This document shows positions 16,375 to 25,995 of a DNA stretch of 64,000 nt, one piece after another (positions within the stretch are counted from its first letter, which is position 1; every line of letters starts with the position of its first letter). Below the pieces are notes generated by a model that was given only the letters and a program-made list of their open reading frames with translations, was not told the origin of the DNA and searched no databases. Made by a program: the position numbers and the translations under genes. Source of the DNA: Actinomycetes bacterium (GTDB taxonomy: Bacteria; Actinomycetota; Acidimicrobiia; Acidimicrobiales; Acidimicrobiaceae); the NCBI GenBank assembly GCA_021799035.1, contig JAJZBG010000007.1, positions 1 to 64,000 on the forward strand. Reading direction: 5' to 3'.

Positions 16375-19300
16375 TTGGCTAAGAGAATAAGGGTTTACGA
16401 GCTAGCTAAGGAGCTAGGACTTACAAATAAGGAGGCTTTAGATCTTTGCGTTTCGCTTGGGATTGGCGTAAAGAGCCATTCTTCCAGCATCGAGGATGCA
16501 CAAGCCGATAGGGCGCGTAGAAAGGCCGAACGAGAGGGGATGGTCCGAGCGGAGCAGCCCCAAGAAGAACCCGTCGCACAGCCCAGGAAACAGGAACCTC
16601 CAGTCCTCCAGCAATCGGAATCACAAAGAGTCGCGGCTAGCGGATCGAATGCCAGCGAGCCAAAGGCATTGGTGCAGTCTGAACGAAGAGCTTCAGAGCC
16701 ACGAGGCGCAGGAGCAGCAACTTCCCGGCATGAAGAAGGACGTGGGGGAAGGGCTGTTTCGTCAGGCGAGCAGAGCAAGCCTGTGCAAGGGCAGGCACCT
16801 CAAGGACCTCGAGCTGGCCAACGTTCGGAAGGTCAGAGGGGTGACCAAGACAGAAGAGATCGCAACAGGGTGAATGAGCGGGTACCAGAGCCGCGGCCTC
16901 ATGGCAGTGCTGGTGGTTCTGGTTCATCTCCGTCAAGTGGAGCTGGTACGGCTCGGGGAGACGGAGGGCGAGTTGTGCGTCCGCCAATGTCCGCAAGTGG
17001 TCGTCCAATCCCGCCCCCTCCTGGTGGACCTCCGCGTTCGCTTTCAGGTCGTCCAATCCCGCCCCCTCCTGGAGTCAGAAGGCCGGCCGGGCAGCAGCAG
17101 CGATCTCAGGGCGATGGCGAACGGTCGCGTTCATCTCAGATGCGCGGTCAGGGAGGCCAGCGTGAGTCTACGCCGCGCCCGGACAGGGGTCAGGGATCAG
17201 GCCGTCCCGGCAATTTTCCTCCTCGTCAAGCTGGAGCTCACCGGCCTGGCGGAGGAGCGCTGCAGCATCCCGGCCAATCAGCAGGTCAAGGGCCACGGTC
17301 TGGCCAGACGGCAGATCGAGATCGAGGATTTACCCCGAGGCCCAATTCCGGATTTCCCCATCGTCAAGGCGGAGGTTTCGGGGCTGGAAGGCCAGCTGGA
17401 GCAGGTACACCGGCTGGATCGTCTGGTCCGTCGCGCCAAGGTGGTGGGGGTTATGCTTCCAGGGGAACAGGCAATGTTCCACCGCCTCCAGCACCATCAA
17501 GAGGGGTTCAGGGCCGAGGTCGCCCGGCTCAGAAGCAGTCCAAGAAGCGTCGCAGGCGCAATGTCGAGGAATTGGAGCCAACGCAGCTGACTACCTACGT
17601 GGCTTCCAATGCTCCGGTGCCCACAGGCGAGATCATTATAGAGAGGGGCAGTTCTGCGCAGGAGGTTGGTCCAAAGCTCAACAGGACGGCTGGAGACGTT
17701 GTCAGGTTCCTATTTCTCCAAGGCGAAGCTGTAACAGCCACCCAATCGCTGTCAGACGACATGATAGAGCTGTTCGCAGCTGAACTCGGCGCCAGCGTAA
17801 GGCTTGTGGATGCCGGTCAAGAGCAGGAGGCAGAACTTCAGGCGAAGTACTTCGACGATTCGGAGGAAGATTCCCAGTACGAGTTGGAGTTGAGACCTCC
17901 GATCGTAACGGTTATGGGTCACGTCGACCATGGTAAAACAAAGCTGCTGGACAGGATCAGGGAATCAAATGTGGTTGCCGGTGAGGCCGGAGGCATAACC
18001 CAGCACATTGGCGCATATCAGGCAGAGGTAAATGGTCGATATGTGACGTTTATCGACACGCCGGGTCACGAGGCATTTACGGCGATGCGAGCCCGCGGAG
18101 CGCAGGTGACGGACATCGTGGTTCTCGTGGTTGCTGCTGACGATGGAGTCATGCCCCAGACTATTGAAGCGATAAACCATGCCAAGGCGGCTGGAGTGCC
18201 GATTGTCGTGGCTATAAACAAGATTGACAGGGAGAATGCAGATCCCGTTCGTGTTCAGCAGCAGCTTTCCGAGCTTGGGCTTGTGCCTGAGGCCTGGGGC
18301 GGCGACACGATCATGTGCGAGATTTCTGCACTTCAAAACATAGGGATTACAGAGCTCTTGGAGCACTTGGCAGTTTTGGCCGAGGTTATGGAGCTTTCTT
18401 CCACGCCAGAGGGGCGAGCTAGAGGGGTTGTTCTTGAAGCGAACCTCGATGTTGGAAGAGGACCGGTAGCGACAGTTATCGTCCTCAAGGGCACTTTGAG
18501 AGTTGGAGATTCGATAGTAGCCGGACCGGCATGGGGAAGAATCAAGGCACTCATCGACTACACCGGACAGAATGTAAAGGAAGCCGGTCCTTCGGTGCCG
18601 GTTCAGGTTCTAGGTTTTTCCGAAGTTCCTTCTGCTGGAGACGAGTTTCGAGAGACCGGTGAACTTGCCACAGCACGGATGATTGGTGAGGCTAGAGCCC
18701 AGAGAATCAGGATGGCCGGGTATGCTAACTTGGCTGCCGCCGCTCCTGGTGCAAAACTCGAAGATCTCTTTGAACAGATTCAACGTGGCGAGACCGCGAC
18801 ACTAAATCTGATCGTGAAGGCGGACGTTCAGGGCTCTTTGGAGGCGATTGTCGAGTCGCTCCGGAAACTCGAGCGTCCCGAGGTGAAGCTAGCATTTATT
18901 CACAAGGCGGTTGGTGGGATTACGGAGAATGACGTTGTTCTCGCTACCGCGTCAAATGCCACCATAATAGGGTTCAATGTGCGCCCAGATAGGCGCGCGC
19001 GAGAGCTCGCTGAGGCTAATGATGTAGAGATCCGTACCTATGAGATCATTTACAAGGTGATCGAAGATATCGAATCTGCCATGGTCGGAATGCTGGCACC
19101 AGAGTATGAAGAGGTAGTGACTGGAGACGCCGAGGTAAGAGAGGTGTTCAGAGTCCCGAGAGTTGGAGCAGTTGCCGGTTGTTACGTCCGCAACGGAGCA
19201 ATAACCAGAGGATCAAAGGTCAGGTTCCTTCGTGACGGCGTTGTCATTTGGAAGGGAACCATAACCTCGCTCAGGCGTTTCAAGGAAGATGCGCGGGAGG

Positions 19301-19404
19301 TCCAGTCTGGCTTCGAGTGTGGCGTTGGACTTTCAGATTTTCAGGACCTGCGTTCCGGAGATGTGATCGAAACCTATGAGGATCGAGAGATTCCAAGGTC
19401 ATAA
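16375..19404 (+). CDS. infB: Translation initiation factor IF-2
   Basis: A 1009-residue GTPase that brings fMet-tRNA to the 30S subunit and promotes subunit joining. A short N-terminal IF2_N helix bundle ([13 protein letters not shown]) is followed by about 350 residues of low-complexity Gly/Pro/Arg/Gln sequence, a second IF2_N-like region (about 410-490), and the G domain with GHVDHGKT (about 514-521), DTPGHEAF and NKID. Domains II, III and the initiator-tRNA-binding C-domain follow. The TTG start at 16375 matches the usual [12 protein letters not shown] opening. The low-complexity region contains an exact duplicated unit, listed separately. A 238-residue open frame inside it in another frame is a composition artefact. 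Confidence 0.97.
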   Translation: MAKRIRVYELAKELGLTNKEALDLCVSLGIGVKSHSSSIEDAQADRARRKAEREGMVRAEQPQEEPVAQPRKQEPPVLQQSESQRVAASGSNASEPKALVQSERRASEPRGAGAATSRHEEGRGGRAVSSGEQSKPVQGQAPQGPRAGQRSEGQRGDQDRRDRNRVNERVPEPRPHGSAGGSGSSPSSGAGTARGDGGRVVRPPMSASGRPIPPPPGGPPRSLSGRPIPPPPGVRRPAGQQQRSQGDGERSRSSQMRGQGGQRESTPRPDRGQGSGRPGNFPPRQAGAHRPGGGALQHPGQSAGQGPRSGQTADRDRGFTPRPNSGFPHRQGGGFGAGRPAGAGTPAGSSGPSRQGGGGYASRGTGNVPPPPAPSRGVQGRGRPAQKQSKKRRRRNVEELEPTQLTTYVASNAPVPTGEIIIERGSSAQEVGPKLNRTAGDVVRFLFLQGEAVTATQSLSDDMIELFAAELGASVRLVDAGQEQEAELQAKYFDDSEEDSQYELELRPPIVTVMGHVDHGKTKLLDRIRESNVVAGEAGGITQHIGAYQAEVNGRYVTFIDTPGHEAFTAMRARGAQVTDIVVLVVAADDGVMPQTIEAINHAKAAGVPIVVAINKIDRENADPVRVQQQLSELGLVPEAWGGDTIMCEISALQNIGITELLEHLAVLAEVMELSSTPEGRARGVVLEANLDVGRGPVATVIVLKGTLRVGDSIVAGPAWGRIKALIDYTGQNVKEAGPSVPVQVLGFSEVPSAGDEFRETGELATARMIGEARAQRIRMAGYANLAAAAPGAKLEDLFEQIQRGETATLNLIVKADVQGSLEAIVESLRKLERPEVKLAFIHKAVGGITENDVVLATASNATIIGFNVRPDRRARELAEANDVEIRTYEIIYKVIEDIESAMVGMLAPEYEEVVTGDAEVREVFRVPRVGAVAGCYVRNGAITRGSKVRFLRDGVVIWKGTITSLRRFKEDAREVQSGFECGVGLSDFQDLRSGDVIETYEDREIPRS
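16999..17072 (+). repeat. 26-bp direct repeat inside infB
   Basis: The identical 26-bp unit at 16999-17024 and 17047-17072 encodes GRPIPPPPG twice within the disordered linker of IF-2, 48 bp apart. Recent slippage or duplication within a proline-rich tract explains it. Confidence 0.85.
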
Positions 19405-19447
19405 GCCAGACCAGCCTACGATTTCCCGCGGAAAGAAGGTGTGCGGT

Positions 19448-19846
19448 ATGCCTGTATCTCGACGTGGAGGCGCTCGCAATGTCCCAAAGTATCCTCGAGT
19501 CGCCAGAGTGAACCAGCTGCTTCAGGAGGTAATTGCGGAGACTATTGAAGATTTTTCGCAGGACGACTCCCGCCTGGAGCTAACAACGGTCACCTCTGTT
19601 GAAGCAGAGCCGAATCTTCAGACGGCGATAGTGTGGATAGCTAATCTCACCAGCGAGAGTGCTGAGGCGCTTGAAGAGTACCGGAAGAAGATTCAAGGTG
19701 CAGTGGCTTCCCAGGTTCGCTTGAAGCGTACTCCTCAATTGAGGTTTCTCCAGGACCAGGGAGTGGTCCACGGTGGCCGGATTGAAGAGATATTGAGACA
19801 GCTATCCACTGATGGGCCAACTGACAGCGAAGAGGGCAAGGACTGA
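19448..19846 (+). CDS. rbfA: Ribosome-binding factor A
   Basis: A 132-residue cold-shock and 16S rRNA processing factor with a KH-like fold. Visible features are the RVARVNQLLQEVIAETIE helix, the strand pair containing VTSVEAEPNLQTAIVWI, and the Pro-Leu-Phe-type RTPQLRF near residue 102. ATG 19448 lies eight bases after an AAGAAGG; a longer frame overlapping infB exists but would add an atypical extension. It lies 43 bp after infB and 8 bp before truB. Confidence 0.94.
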   Translation: MPVSRRGGARNVPKYPRVARVNQLLQEVIAETIEDFSQDDSRLELTTVTSVEAEPNLQTAIVWIANLTSESAEALEEYRKKIQGAVASQVRLKRTPQLRFLQDQGVVHGGRIEEILRQLSTDGPTDSEEGKD

Positions 19847-19854
19847 GAGACGAG

Positions 19855-20739
19855 GTGGTTAGAGGACTCCTGCTGGTCGATAAGCCTTCCGGAATGAGTT
19901 CCCACGATGTTGTTGCTCGGCTGAGAAGAGTTTACGGGCTGAAACGGATCGGTCATGCTGGCACATTGGATCCGGAGGCGACAGGGCTCCTCGTTGTGGC
20001 CCTCGGCAATGTCACGAGGCTTCTCGACTATTTCCAAGCCAAAACCAAGAGGTACAGCGGCGAAGTCGTGTTCGGAGTTGAAACCGATAGCTATGATTCG
20101 AGCGGAATCGTCATTGCCACGATGGAGGTTCGCTCTCTCGATCTCCAGCGTCTCGGCAAGGCGTTGGCTTCAATGAAGGGGGAGCTTAGTCAGGTGCCTC
20201 CCGCCGTCTCAGCCTTGAAAGTCAAGGGGAAGAAGCTTTACGAGTATCATCGCAATTCGCAGCAGGTTGAGATCAAGCCCAGGAATGTATGGATCGATTC
20301 AATCTCATATTTGCCCGGCGACGAACCGAATGTGATCAAAATCGAAGTCGTATGCGGCCCTGGGACCTACATTCGCTCGATTGCGCATGATCTTGGAGTG
20401 GCGATGGGGACTGGCGCTCATCTTCGCAATCTGAGAAGACTGGAGTCGGGTAAGTTCAGTGTCGATGAGGCCCATGAGCTGGGCCAAGTAGGCTCAGAGG
20501 CCATTATGCCGCCGGCTTCAGCCTTCCGTGACTTCAAGGTTGTAGGTGTTGGGGGTGCAGTCGCACTCAGGGCGCGAAGAGGCTTAAGCATCGTTTTGGA
20601 AGGGGAGCATGCAGACCAGCTGATCCTCTTTGATGCAGACCTAGGCCCCTTTACCGATTGGGATCAGCTAATCGGTCTCTTCAACAGGGAGTCGGACGAC
20701 CTTTTTCGGGCGGGCGTTGTCTTGCCAGCGATCAACTAG
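19855..20739 (+). CDS. truB: tRNA pseudouridine(55) synthase
   Basis: A 294-residue enzyme that isomerises U55 in the T-loop of tRNAs. It has LLLVDKPSGMSSHDVV, the catalytic motif GHAGTLDPEATGLL with the active Asp, the KRYSGEVVFG strand, and the CGPGTYIRSIAHDLG motif near 170. The C-terminal PUA-like region is short. The GTG start at 19855 follows GAGACGAGG. It is eight bases from both neighbours, as expected for rbfA-truB-ribF. Confidence 0.96.
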   Translation: MVRGLLLVDKPSGMSSHDVVARLRRVYGLKRIGHAGTLDPEATGLLVVALGNVTRLLDYFQAKTKRYSGEVVFGVETDSYDSSGIVIATMEVRSLDLQRLGKALASMKGELSQVPPAVSALKVKGKKLYEYHRNSQQVEIKPRNVWIDSISYLPGDEPNVIKIEVVCGPGTYIRSIAHDLGVAMGTGAHLRNLRRLESGKFSVDEAHELGQVGSEAIMPPASAFRDFKVVGVGGAVALRARRGLSIVLEGEHADQLILFDADLGPFTDWDQLIGLFNRESDDLFRAGVVLPAIN

Positions 20740-20747
20740 TTTCGTCC

Positions 20748-21713
20748 ATGATGAAGATATTTACGGATGCTAACCCCAGTGAATTTCCAAAAGGATCGGT
20801 CGTCACAATAGGTGCTTATGACGGTGTTCATCTCGGCCATCGATACCTGATTGCCAAAACCATAGAGCTTGCGGGAAGCTTGGGAGCCGGATCGGTCGTG
20901 GTGACCTTTGACCGGCATCCAGCTTCGGTGGTGCGGCCTGGTTCGGCTCCGCTGCTTCTCAGCGATGCCAATCAGAAGCTGGACTGTCTAAAGGAAACCG
21001 GAGTCGAGAACGTTTGCATAGTGACATTCGACGAAAGAAGAGCTAGCGAGAGTGCGACGGATTTCGTCGAAGAATTTCTTGTTGGCAAGCTGAACGTGAA
21101 GATGGTCGTGGTTGGTGAAGACTTTCACTTTGGCCACAATCGAGAAGGCAATGTGTCCTTGCTTAAAGATTTGGGCAGAAAGCATGGCTTCGATGTACTT
21201 GGGGCTCCTCTCAAAGCTCTCGGCAACGAAAATGACTTGGCCCTGTCGTCAACTTTAATCAGGCACCTGATCGCTGCTGGAGATCTGGAAAAGGCAAATA
21301 CATATCTAGGCAGGCTTTACGAGCTCAGAGGCCGGGTTGAACATGGCGATAGTCGAGGAGGGAACGAGCTGGGCTATCCGACAGCCAATGTCTCGTTTTC
21401 GAATCTCATGGCGACTCCTCCAGACGGCATATATGCAGGCTGGGTGATCCTTGAGGGCGGCCGACGCTTTGGGGCCGCAATTTCTCTCGGCACCCGTCCG
21501 ACTTATTACCCGAGTGGCGGTGAAAGGTTGCTGGAGGCATTCATTTTGAAATTCGAGGACGATCTTTATGGCCAGCCAATACGGGTTCAGTTTGGCAAAA
21601 AAATCCGTGATCAGGAGCGGTTCAGCACCAGCGAGGAGCTCGTGGCCAAAATCGCGGAGGATATTGCCACCGTAGAGGCATTCTGTGCCGGTTCCAGCTT
21701 GTCAAAGGGTTGA
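20748..21713 (+). CDS. ribF: Bifunctional riboflavin kinase / FAD synthetase
   Basis: A 321-residue enzyme making FMN and then FAD. The N-terminal nucleotidyltransferase half shows GAYDGVHLGHRYLI (HxGH-type motif) and FDRHPASVV; the C-terminal riboflavin-kinase half has GRGGNELGYPTANV and the LLEAFILKFEDDLYG signature. A longer frame begins at 20658 inside truB, but the conserved sequence begins right after ATG 20748. There is no obvious Shine-Dalgarno, so coupling to truB, whose stop is eight bases away, is likely. Confidence 0.95.
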   Translation: MMKIFTDANPSEFPKGSVVTIGAYDGVHLGHRYLIAKTIELAGSLGAGSVVVTFDRHPASVVRPGSAPLLLSDANQKLDCLKETGVENVCIVTFDERRASESATDFVEEFLVGKLNVKMVVVGEDFHFGHNREGNVSLLKDLGRKHGFDVLGAPLKALGNENDLALSSTLIRHLIAAGDLEKANTYLGRLYELRGRVEHGDSRGGNELGYPTANVSFSNLMATPPDGIYAGWVILEGGRRFGAAISLGTRPTYYPSGGERLLEAFILKFEDDLYGQPIRVQFGKKIRDQERFSTSEELVAKIAEDIATVEAFCAGSSLSKG

Positions 21714-21757
21714 TTCCTATTAGTATCTCAATGCTTGAATACAAAGGACGTTATGAG

Positions 21758-21787
21758 TAGACCCTCGGGTGCTCTCACATAGGTCTA
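21758..21787 (+). promoter_or_regulatory. rpsO leader hairpin
   Basis: TAGACC (21758-21763) and GGTCTA (21782-21787) form a perfect six-base stem just ahead of the Shine-Dalgarno AGGACAAAGG. S15 genes are autoregulated through leader RNA in several phyla, with different structures. This hairpin is a candidate for such an S15 site (inference). Confidence 0.35.
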
Positions 21788-21803
21788 GAGGACAAAGGTT
21801 TGC

Positions 21804-22061
21804 ATGCAAGATAAAGAAGCAATCATAGCTGAGTACCGTCTTCATGAGTCGGATACTGGATCCCCTGAAGTTCAGATTGCGTTACTTACCAATCGGATCA
21901 GCCACCTTACCGAGCATCTCAAGGTTCATAAGGGAGACCACCATACAAGGCACGGATTGATGAAGCTCATCGGACATCGGCGCAGGTTGCTGGATTATGT
22001 CAGAGATAAGGACGTGGAGCGCTATCGAACATTGATCAATCGACTCGGAATTCGACGGTAA
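21804..22061 (+). CDS. rpsO: 30S ribosomal protein S15
   Basis: An 85-residue primary binder of the 16S rRNA central domain. It shows the family pattern [15 protein letters not shown], then [18 protein letters not shown] and the basic [14 protein letters not shown] segment. ATG 21804 has AAAGG five bases upstream. The rpsO-pnp order is widely conserved, here separated by a 261-bp region with a GC-rich hairpin and a second leader. Confidence 0.98.
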   Translation: MQDKEAIIAEYRLHESDTGSPEVQIALLTNRISHLTEHLKVHKGDHHTRHGLMKLIGHRRRLLDYVRDKDVERYRTLINRLGIRR

Positions 22062-22080
22062 CGCGCTTTTTTTGAGTGCC

Positions 22081-22110
22081 GGGCCCACCTCCAATCTGGG
22101 GAGTGGGCCC
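22081..22110 (+). terminator. GC-rich hairpin after rpsO
   Basis: GGGCCCA (22081-22087) pairs perfectly with TGGGCCC (22104-22110). A run of seven T lies 5' of the stem, not 3', and CGCTT/AAGCG can close an outer helix around it. It probably protects or ends the rpsO transcript, but it is not a canonical intrinsic terminator. Confidence 0.5.
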
Positions 22111-22146
22111 CAAGCGTTTCCGGGCATGATCTAATAGATACAATGG

Positions 22147-22288
22147 AATGCAGGAAATGATGTTGCATTTCCCCTAGTGTTTATATTGTGCCGGCTTGGC
22201 AGGTATGTAATTGATAGGAGTGTGACCGAGGTACCCCAGCTGCCAGTCGCTAGCTCCCAAGTAATTGGTGGTTAGCGACTGGGAACTG
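22147..22288 (+). promoter_or_regulatory. Structured pnp leader with long stem-loop
   Basis: CCAGTCGCTA (22243-22252) is perfectly complementary to TAGCGACTGG (22273-22282). The loop itself folds again as CCAA (22257-22260)/TTGG (22265-22268), so the whole forms a stem of about 16-18 pairs, and CAG (22237)/CTG (22286) can extend it. Upstream, two mutually exclusive helices are possible: AATGCA/TGCATT (22147-22169) and GGAAATG/CATTTCC (22153-22172). In enterobacteria PNPase controls its own mRNA after RNase III cuts a leader stem; this structure suggests a comparable control (inference). GAGGAG (22313-22318) is the ribosome-binding site. Confidence 0.55.
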
Positions 22289-22322
22289 CCGACGTCACCG
22301 AAAAGAAGAACTGAGGAGACAA

Positions 22323-24737
22323 ATGGCTGAGGCCGTTGTCGTATCGTCCCAATTGAGTGGGACAGACAAAACCCTTTCATTCGAAGCAGGGAAGCTAGCA
22401 TTGCAGGCAGACGGCGCCGTGGTCGGTCGTCTCGGCGACACGATGGTGCTGGCTACCGCAACTGCAGCAAAGACCGTCAAAGAGGGGATCGACTTTTTCC
22501 CCCTGACTGTAGACATTGAAGAGCGCATGTATGCGGTTGGACGCATACCTGGATCATATTTTAGGCGCGAAGGGCGGGCAACAGATGCCGCAACATTGGC
22601 GTCGCGCCTTATTGACAGGCCTATTCGGCCGTGCTTTGCAGACGATTTCCGCAATGAGGTACATATCGTTGGAACGATACTTGGGGCGGACCTGGTTAAC
22701 CCGCACGACGTTCTAGCAATTAACACGGCTTCAGCAGCTTTGATGATCTCTGGGATTCCATTCCAAGGGCCCATCGGCGCGGTACGGATCGCCTTCGACA
22801 AAGATGGCCAATGGATTCCCCACCCTACCTATCAGGATGGAGATGTGTCGAGTTTTGAGCTGGTGGTTGCTGGTCGGGAAAATTCTGATGGTTCCGATAT
22901 CGCCATAATCATGGTCGAGGCTGGCGGTACCGAGTCCAGCTGGAATAACTACCAAGAGGGTGCTGCGCTTGTAACCGAAGCAGTGATCGCCAACGGGTTG
23001 GAACTGTCCAAGACATGGATCCGGGAATCGATAGAGCTTCAGCGCAAACTGGTTCAGGAGCATGGAAGCCGGCCACCTATGGAATACACACCGCAGATCG
23101 ACTATTCCGAGGAAATTTTCCAGGCGGTCAAGGAGTTAGGTGCCGACTCGCTGGCAGAGGCAAACTCCATTCCAGGAAAGGCGGACAGAGAAGCGAGGCT
23201 GAGTCAAGTGTCAGCCTCTATCCTCGAGAAGCTCTCCGAGAGGTTCGAGGAAAGCGAAGGTCAGATAAAGAACGCCATCAAGGCGCTCAACAAGCATCTT
23301 GTTCGTAAGCGGATTGTTGAGGAGCAGGTAAGAATTGACGGTCGTGATCTTGTTACGATTCGGCCACTGTCCTGTGAAGTGGAGCTGATACCGACAGCTC
23401 ACGGTACAGGGCTTTTCAATAGGGGTGAGACTCAGGTTTTGACCTTTTGTACTCTCGGCATGCCAAAGATGACTCAGATGCTTGATTCCATCTCCACCGA
23501 CGAGTTCAAGCGGTACATTCACCATTACAACTTCCCACCATTCTCTACAGGAGAAGTGGGGTTCATGAGAGGTCCGAAGAGGCGTGAGATCGGCCATGGT
23601 CTTCTGGCAGAAAGGGCTCTCCTCCCAGTTATTCCGCCACAAGAGGAGTTTCCTTACGCCCTGCGGCTCGTTTCAGAGGTGCTGAGCTCGAACGGGTCAA
23701 CATCGATGGCTTCAGTATGTGGCTCGACTCTGTCTCTCATGGATGCAGGAGTTCCCATCAAGGCTCCTGTGGCTGGGATCGCAATGGGCCTAGTCTTCGC
23801 AGAGGGCAAGTATGTGACGCTTACGGATATTCTTGGCGCTGAAGACGCCTTTGGTGACATGGACTTCAAGGTCGCAGGTACCGCGGAATTCGTTACCGCT
23901 CTGCAGCTCGATACGAAAATAGATGGAATTCCTGCTGAGGTATTGGGCCAGGCGCTCCTTCAGGCGAAAGAGGCACGGCTGAAGGTTCTAGACGTGATGC
24001 TACAGGTCATATCTGAACCCAGAAGCGCCGTAAAGGGCAATGCGCCGAAGATAATAAGCTTCGAGGTTCCGCTGGAAAAGATTGGGGAGATCATTGGCCC
24101 CAAGGGAAAGAACATCAATGCGATCCAGCAGGAGACTGGCGCAGAAGTGGGTATCGAAGACGACGGCACAGTCGGAATCGTGACGATTGGAGCCAAAGAT
24201 CCCAAGGCGGTTGACGAGGCTCGCAGACGGGTTTACGAGATTCTCGAACCTCCAAAAGCTGAGATTGGAGCCAACTATGCGGGAAAGGTGGTTTCGATTG
24301 CAAAGTTTGGCGCCTTCGTAAACATCTTGCCCGGCAGAGACGGTCTGCTCCATATCTCTAAACTTGGAGGCGGCAAGCGGGTTGAGCGAGTTGAAGATTA
24401 CCTCCAAATGGGCCAGGAACTCATGGTCCATGTGGATGACATCGACGCAGCTGGAAAGATCTCCCTGTCGCTTGTAACGGAAGCCTCAGCTCAAGAGGTG
24501 AGTTCTGAATCTGGAGAGCCAGCAGGCCAGGCTGTGCGCAGTCAGGTTCCGGCTGCAGAGGCAAAGCCATCGTCGGAGTCTTCGGTCGTCTCTTTTGAGG
24601 CTCACTTTGACGAGGAGCTCAGATCACAGTATGGCGATCTGGGCCCGGGTCCTTCACCGACTACCAGGCCAGCAGAGCGTGAAGGCGGGCATGGCAGAGG
24701 TCCTCGCAGAAGTGGCCGGCGCGACGGCCGTCGATAA
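22323..24737 (+). CDS. pnp: Polynucleotide phosphorylase
   Basis: An 804-residue phosphorolytic 3'-5' exoribonuclease that degrades mRNA and can add tails. Two RNase PH domains flank a helical domain: the first near 15-230 and the catalytic second near 330-560 (FNRGETQVL, SSNGSTSMASVCGSTLSLMDAG). A KH domain (KIGEIIGPKGKNINAIQQETG) and an S1 domain (GKVVSIAKFGAFVNILPGRDGLLH) follow. The last 80 residues are extra: a Ser/Glu-rich linker, a short hydrophobic-acidic motif (VVSFEAHFDEELRSQYGDL) and an Arg/Gly-rich end that may contact RNA or partners. RNase J is encoded three genes downstream. ATG 22323 follows GAGGAG. Confidence 0.98.
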   Translation: MAEAVVVSSQLSGTDKTLSFEAGKLALQADGAVVGRLGDTMVLATATAAKTVKEGIDFFPLTVDIEERMYAVGRIPGSYFRREGRATDAATLASRLIDRPIRPCFADDFRNEVHIVGTILGADLVNPHDVLAINTASAALMISGIPFQGPIGAVRIAFDKDGQWIPHPTYQDGDVSSFELVVAGRENSDGSDIAIIMVEAGGTESSWNNYQEGAALVTEAVIANGLELSKTWIRESIELQRKLVQEHGSRPPMEYTPQIDYSEEIFQAVKELGADSLAEANSIPGKADREARLSQVSASILEKLSERFEESEGQIKNAIKALNKHLVRKRIVEEQVRIDGRDLVTIRPLSCEVELIPTAHGTGLFNRGETQVLTFCTLGMPKMTQMLDSISTDEFKRYIHHYNFPPFSTGEVGFMRGPKRREIGHGLLAERALLPVIPPQEEFPYALRLVSEVLSSNGSTSMASVCGSTLSLMDAGVPIKAPVAGIAMGLVFAEGKYVTLTDILGAEDAFGDMDFKVAGTAEFVTALQLDTKIDGIPAEVLGQALLQAKEARLKVLDVMLQVISEPRSAVKGNAPKIISFEVPLEKIGEIIGPKGKNINAIQQETGAEVGIEDDGTVGIVTIGAKDPKAVDEARRRVYEILEPPKAEIGANYAGKVVSIAKFGAFVNILPGRDGLLHISKLGGGKRVERVEDYLQMGQELMVHVDDIDAAGKISLSLVTEASAQEVSSESGEPAGQAVRSQVPAAEAKPSSESSVVSFEAHFDEELRSQYGDLGPGPSPTTRPAEREGGHGRGPRRSGRRDGRR

Positions 24738-24751
24738 ATCACTGACGGATT

Positions 24752-25987
24752 GTGTCGACAATAACTCAATTTGACAACGGGCTTCAAATAGTCACAGAGG
24801 AGTTGCCGCAGGCTGCCTCTGTGGCTATCGGGGTCTTTGTCGGGGTCGGCTCTCGGGACGAAACGCTCGGGGAGCACGGCATCTCGCACTTCTTAGAGCA
24901 TCTCGCCTTCAAAGGGACCAACGAGCTTTCTGCCAAGGAGATTGCCGTGATGGTTGACTCATTTGGCGGAGATATGAATGCCTTCACCACCCGCGAGATG
25001 ACAAGTTTTCAGGTCCATCTCCTTGGCGAAGCCGCGGACCTTGGCGCTGACATACTTCGCAAAATTCTGACCGAGCCGGCTTTCAACCTTGCGGATATCG
25101 ACGCCGAGCGCAGCGTGATTCTCGAAGAGATTGCAATGGCCAATGACGAAGCTGCTGACCTTGTGCACGAGCAGCTCGGAGCCGTGATTTACGGAGATCA
25201 TCCACTTGGACGCGAGGTTCTGGGCTCTCGTGAGAGCATTTCCGCTATTGATCGCGACCTCATTCGCGAATTCTTTTCGCGCTATTACAGGCCAGTGAAC
25301 ATGGTTGTTGCAGCGGCGGGGGCACTAACGCATGACTCGATCGTGAAAAGTTTCGCTCCGTATCTCGGTGCCATAGCGAAGGGCGCCCCACCGAGCCGCA
25401 GCAAACCGGAGTTGCTTTTTTCTCGACCGGTCGTATGCGAGCGCGAGATCGAGCAGGTTCATGTTTCGATTGCCTATCCCGGATTACCCAGGGGGGATCG
25501 GCGTAAATGGGTTATGGCGGTGCTTGATCACGTTCTGGGAGGCGGCCTCTCATCCAGGCTCTTCCAGAGAGTTCGCGAGGATTCTGGCTTGTGCTATTCC
25601 ATATTTAGCGATCGGGTGACGTATCAAGACTCGGGTTACCTAAATGTTTATTTCGCCGCGAGTCCTTCGCAACTTGGTAGAGCGTCAGAGTTAGTAGATT
25701 TGGTTATTGATGAGTTTGTTTCTGCGGGCATAACTGAGACAGAGCTGGCTGTAGCTAAGCGCTTTCTGCGGTCCCAGGTACTTTTGGCCAGAGAGGACAC
25801 GGCTGCTGTAATGTCACAGCTAGGTTCCGTGCTGGTTGCTGGCCAGCAGATCAAATCGGTAGATGAGATTTTGGCTGAGGTGGAACGGGTGGCAGTAAGT
25901 GAAGTGGTAGAGCTAGCAACCGAGGTCTTTGCCGGATCCAGGCAAATTTCGGCGGTAGGGCCGGTTCCTGATGGGATTTTTGAGTAG
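24752..25987 (+). CDS. M16 family zinc peptidase (processing-peptidase-like)
   Basis: A 411-residue member of the insulinase/mitochondrial-processing-peptidase family. The inverted zinc motif HFLEH is at residues 46-50, with the supporting Glu in the helix around EEIAMANDEAADLVHEQ, and the C-terminal non-catalytic half contains GGGLSSRLFQRVRE and the YxxF pattern of the family. Such a gene regularly follows pnp in Actinobacteria; its substrate is not established. The GTG start at 24752 lies 14 bp after pnp with a weak Shine-Dalgarno. dapB begins 8 bp downstream. Confidence 0.9.
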   Translation: MSTITQFDNGLQIVTEELPQAASVAIGVFVGVGSRDETLGEHGISHFLEHLAFKGTNELSAKEIAVMVDSFGGDMNAFTTREMTSFQVHLLGEAADLGADILRKILTEPAFNLADIDAERSVILEEIAMANDEAADLVHEQLGAVIYGDHPLGREVLGSRESISAIDRDLIREFFSRYYRPVNMVVAAAGALTHDSIVKSFAPYLGAIAKGAPPSRSKPELLFSRPVVCEREIEQVHVSIAYPGLPRGDRRKWVMAVLDHVLGGGLSSRLFQRVREDSGLCYSIFSDRVTYQDSGYLNVYFAASPSQLGRASELVDLVIDEFVSAGITETELAVAKRFLRSQVLLAREDTAAVMSQLGSVLVAGQQIKSVDEILAEVERVAVSEVVELATEVFAGSRQISAVGPVPDGIFE

Positions 25988-25995
25988 GGGGATTG

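Noticed and set aside
16874-17590. A 238-codon open frame inside infB in another frame
   Set aside because: It lies wholly within the Gly/Pro/Arg-rich linker of IF-2, where repetitive, G+C-rich codons suppress stops in other frames. The translation has no family pattern and no ribosome-binding site.
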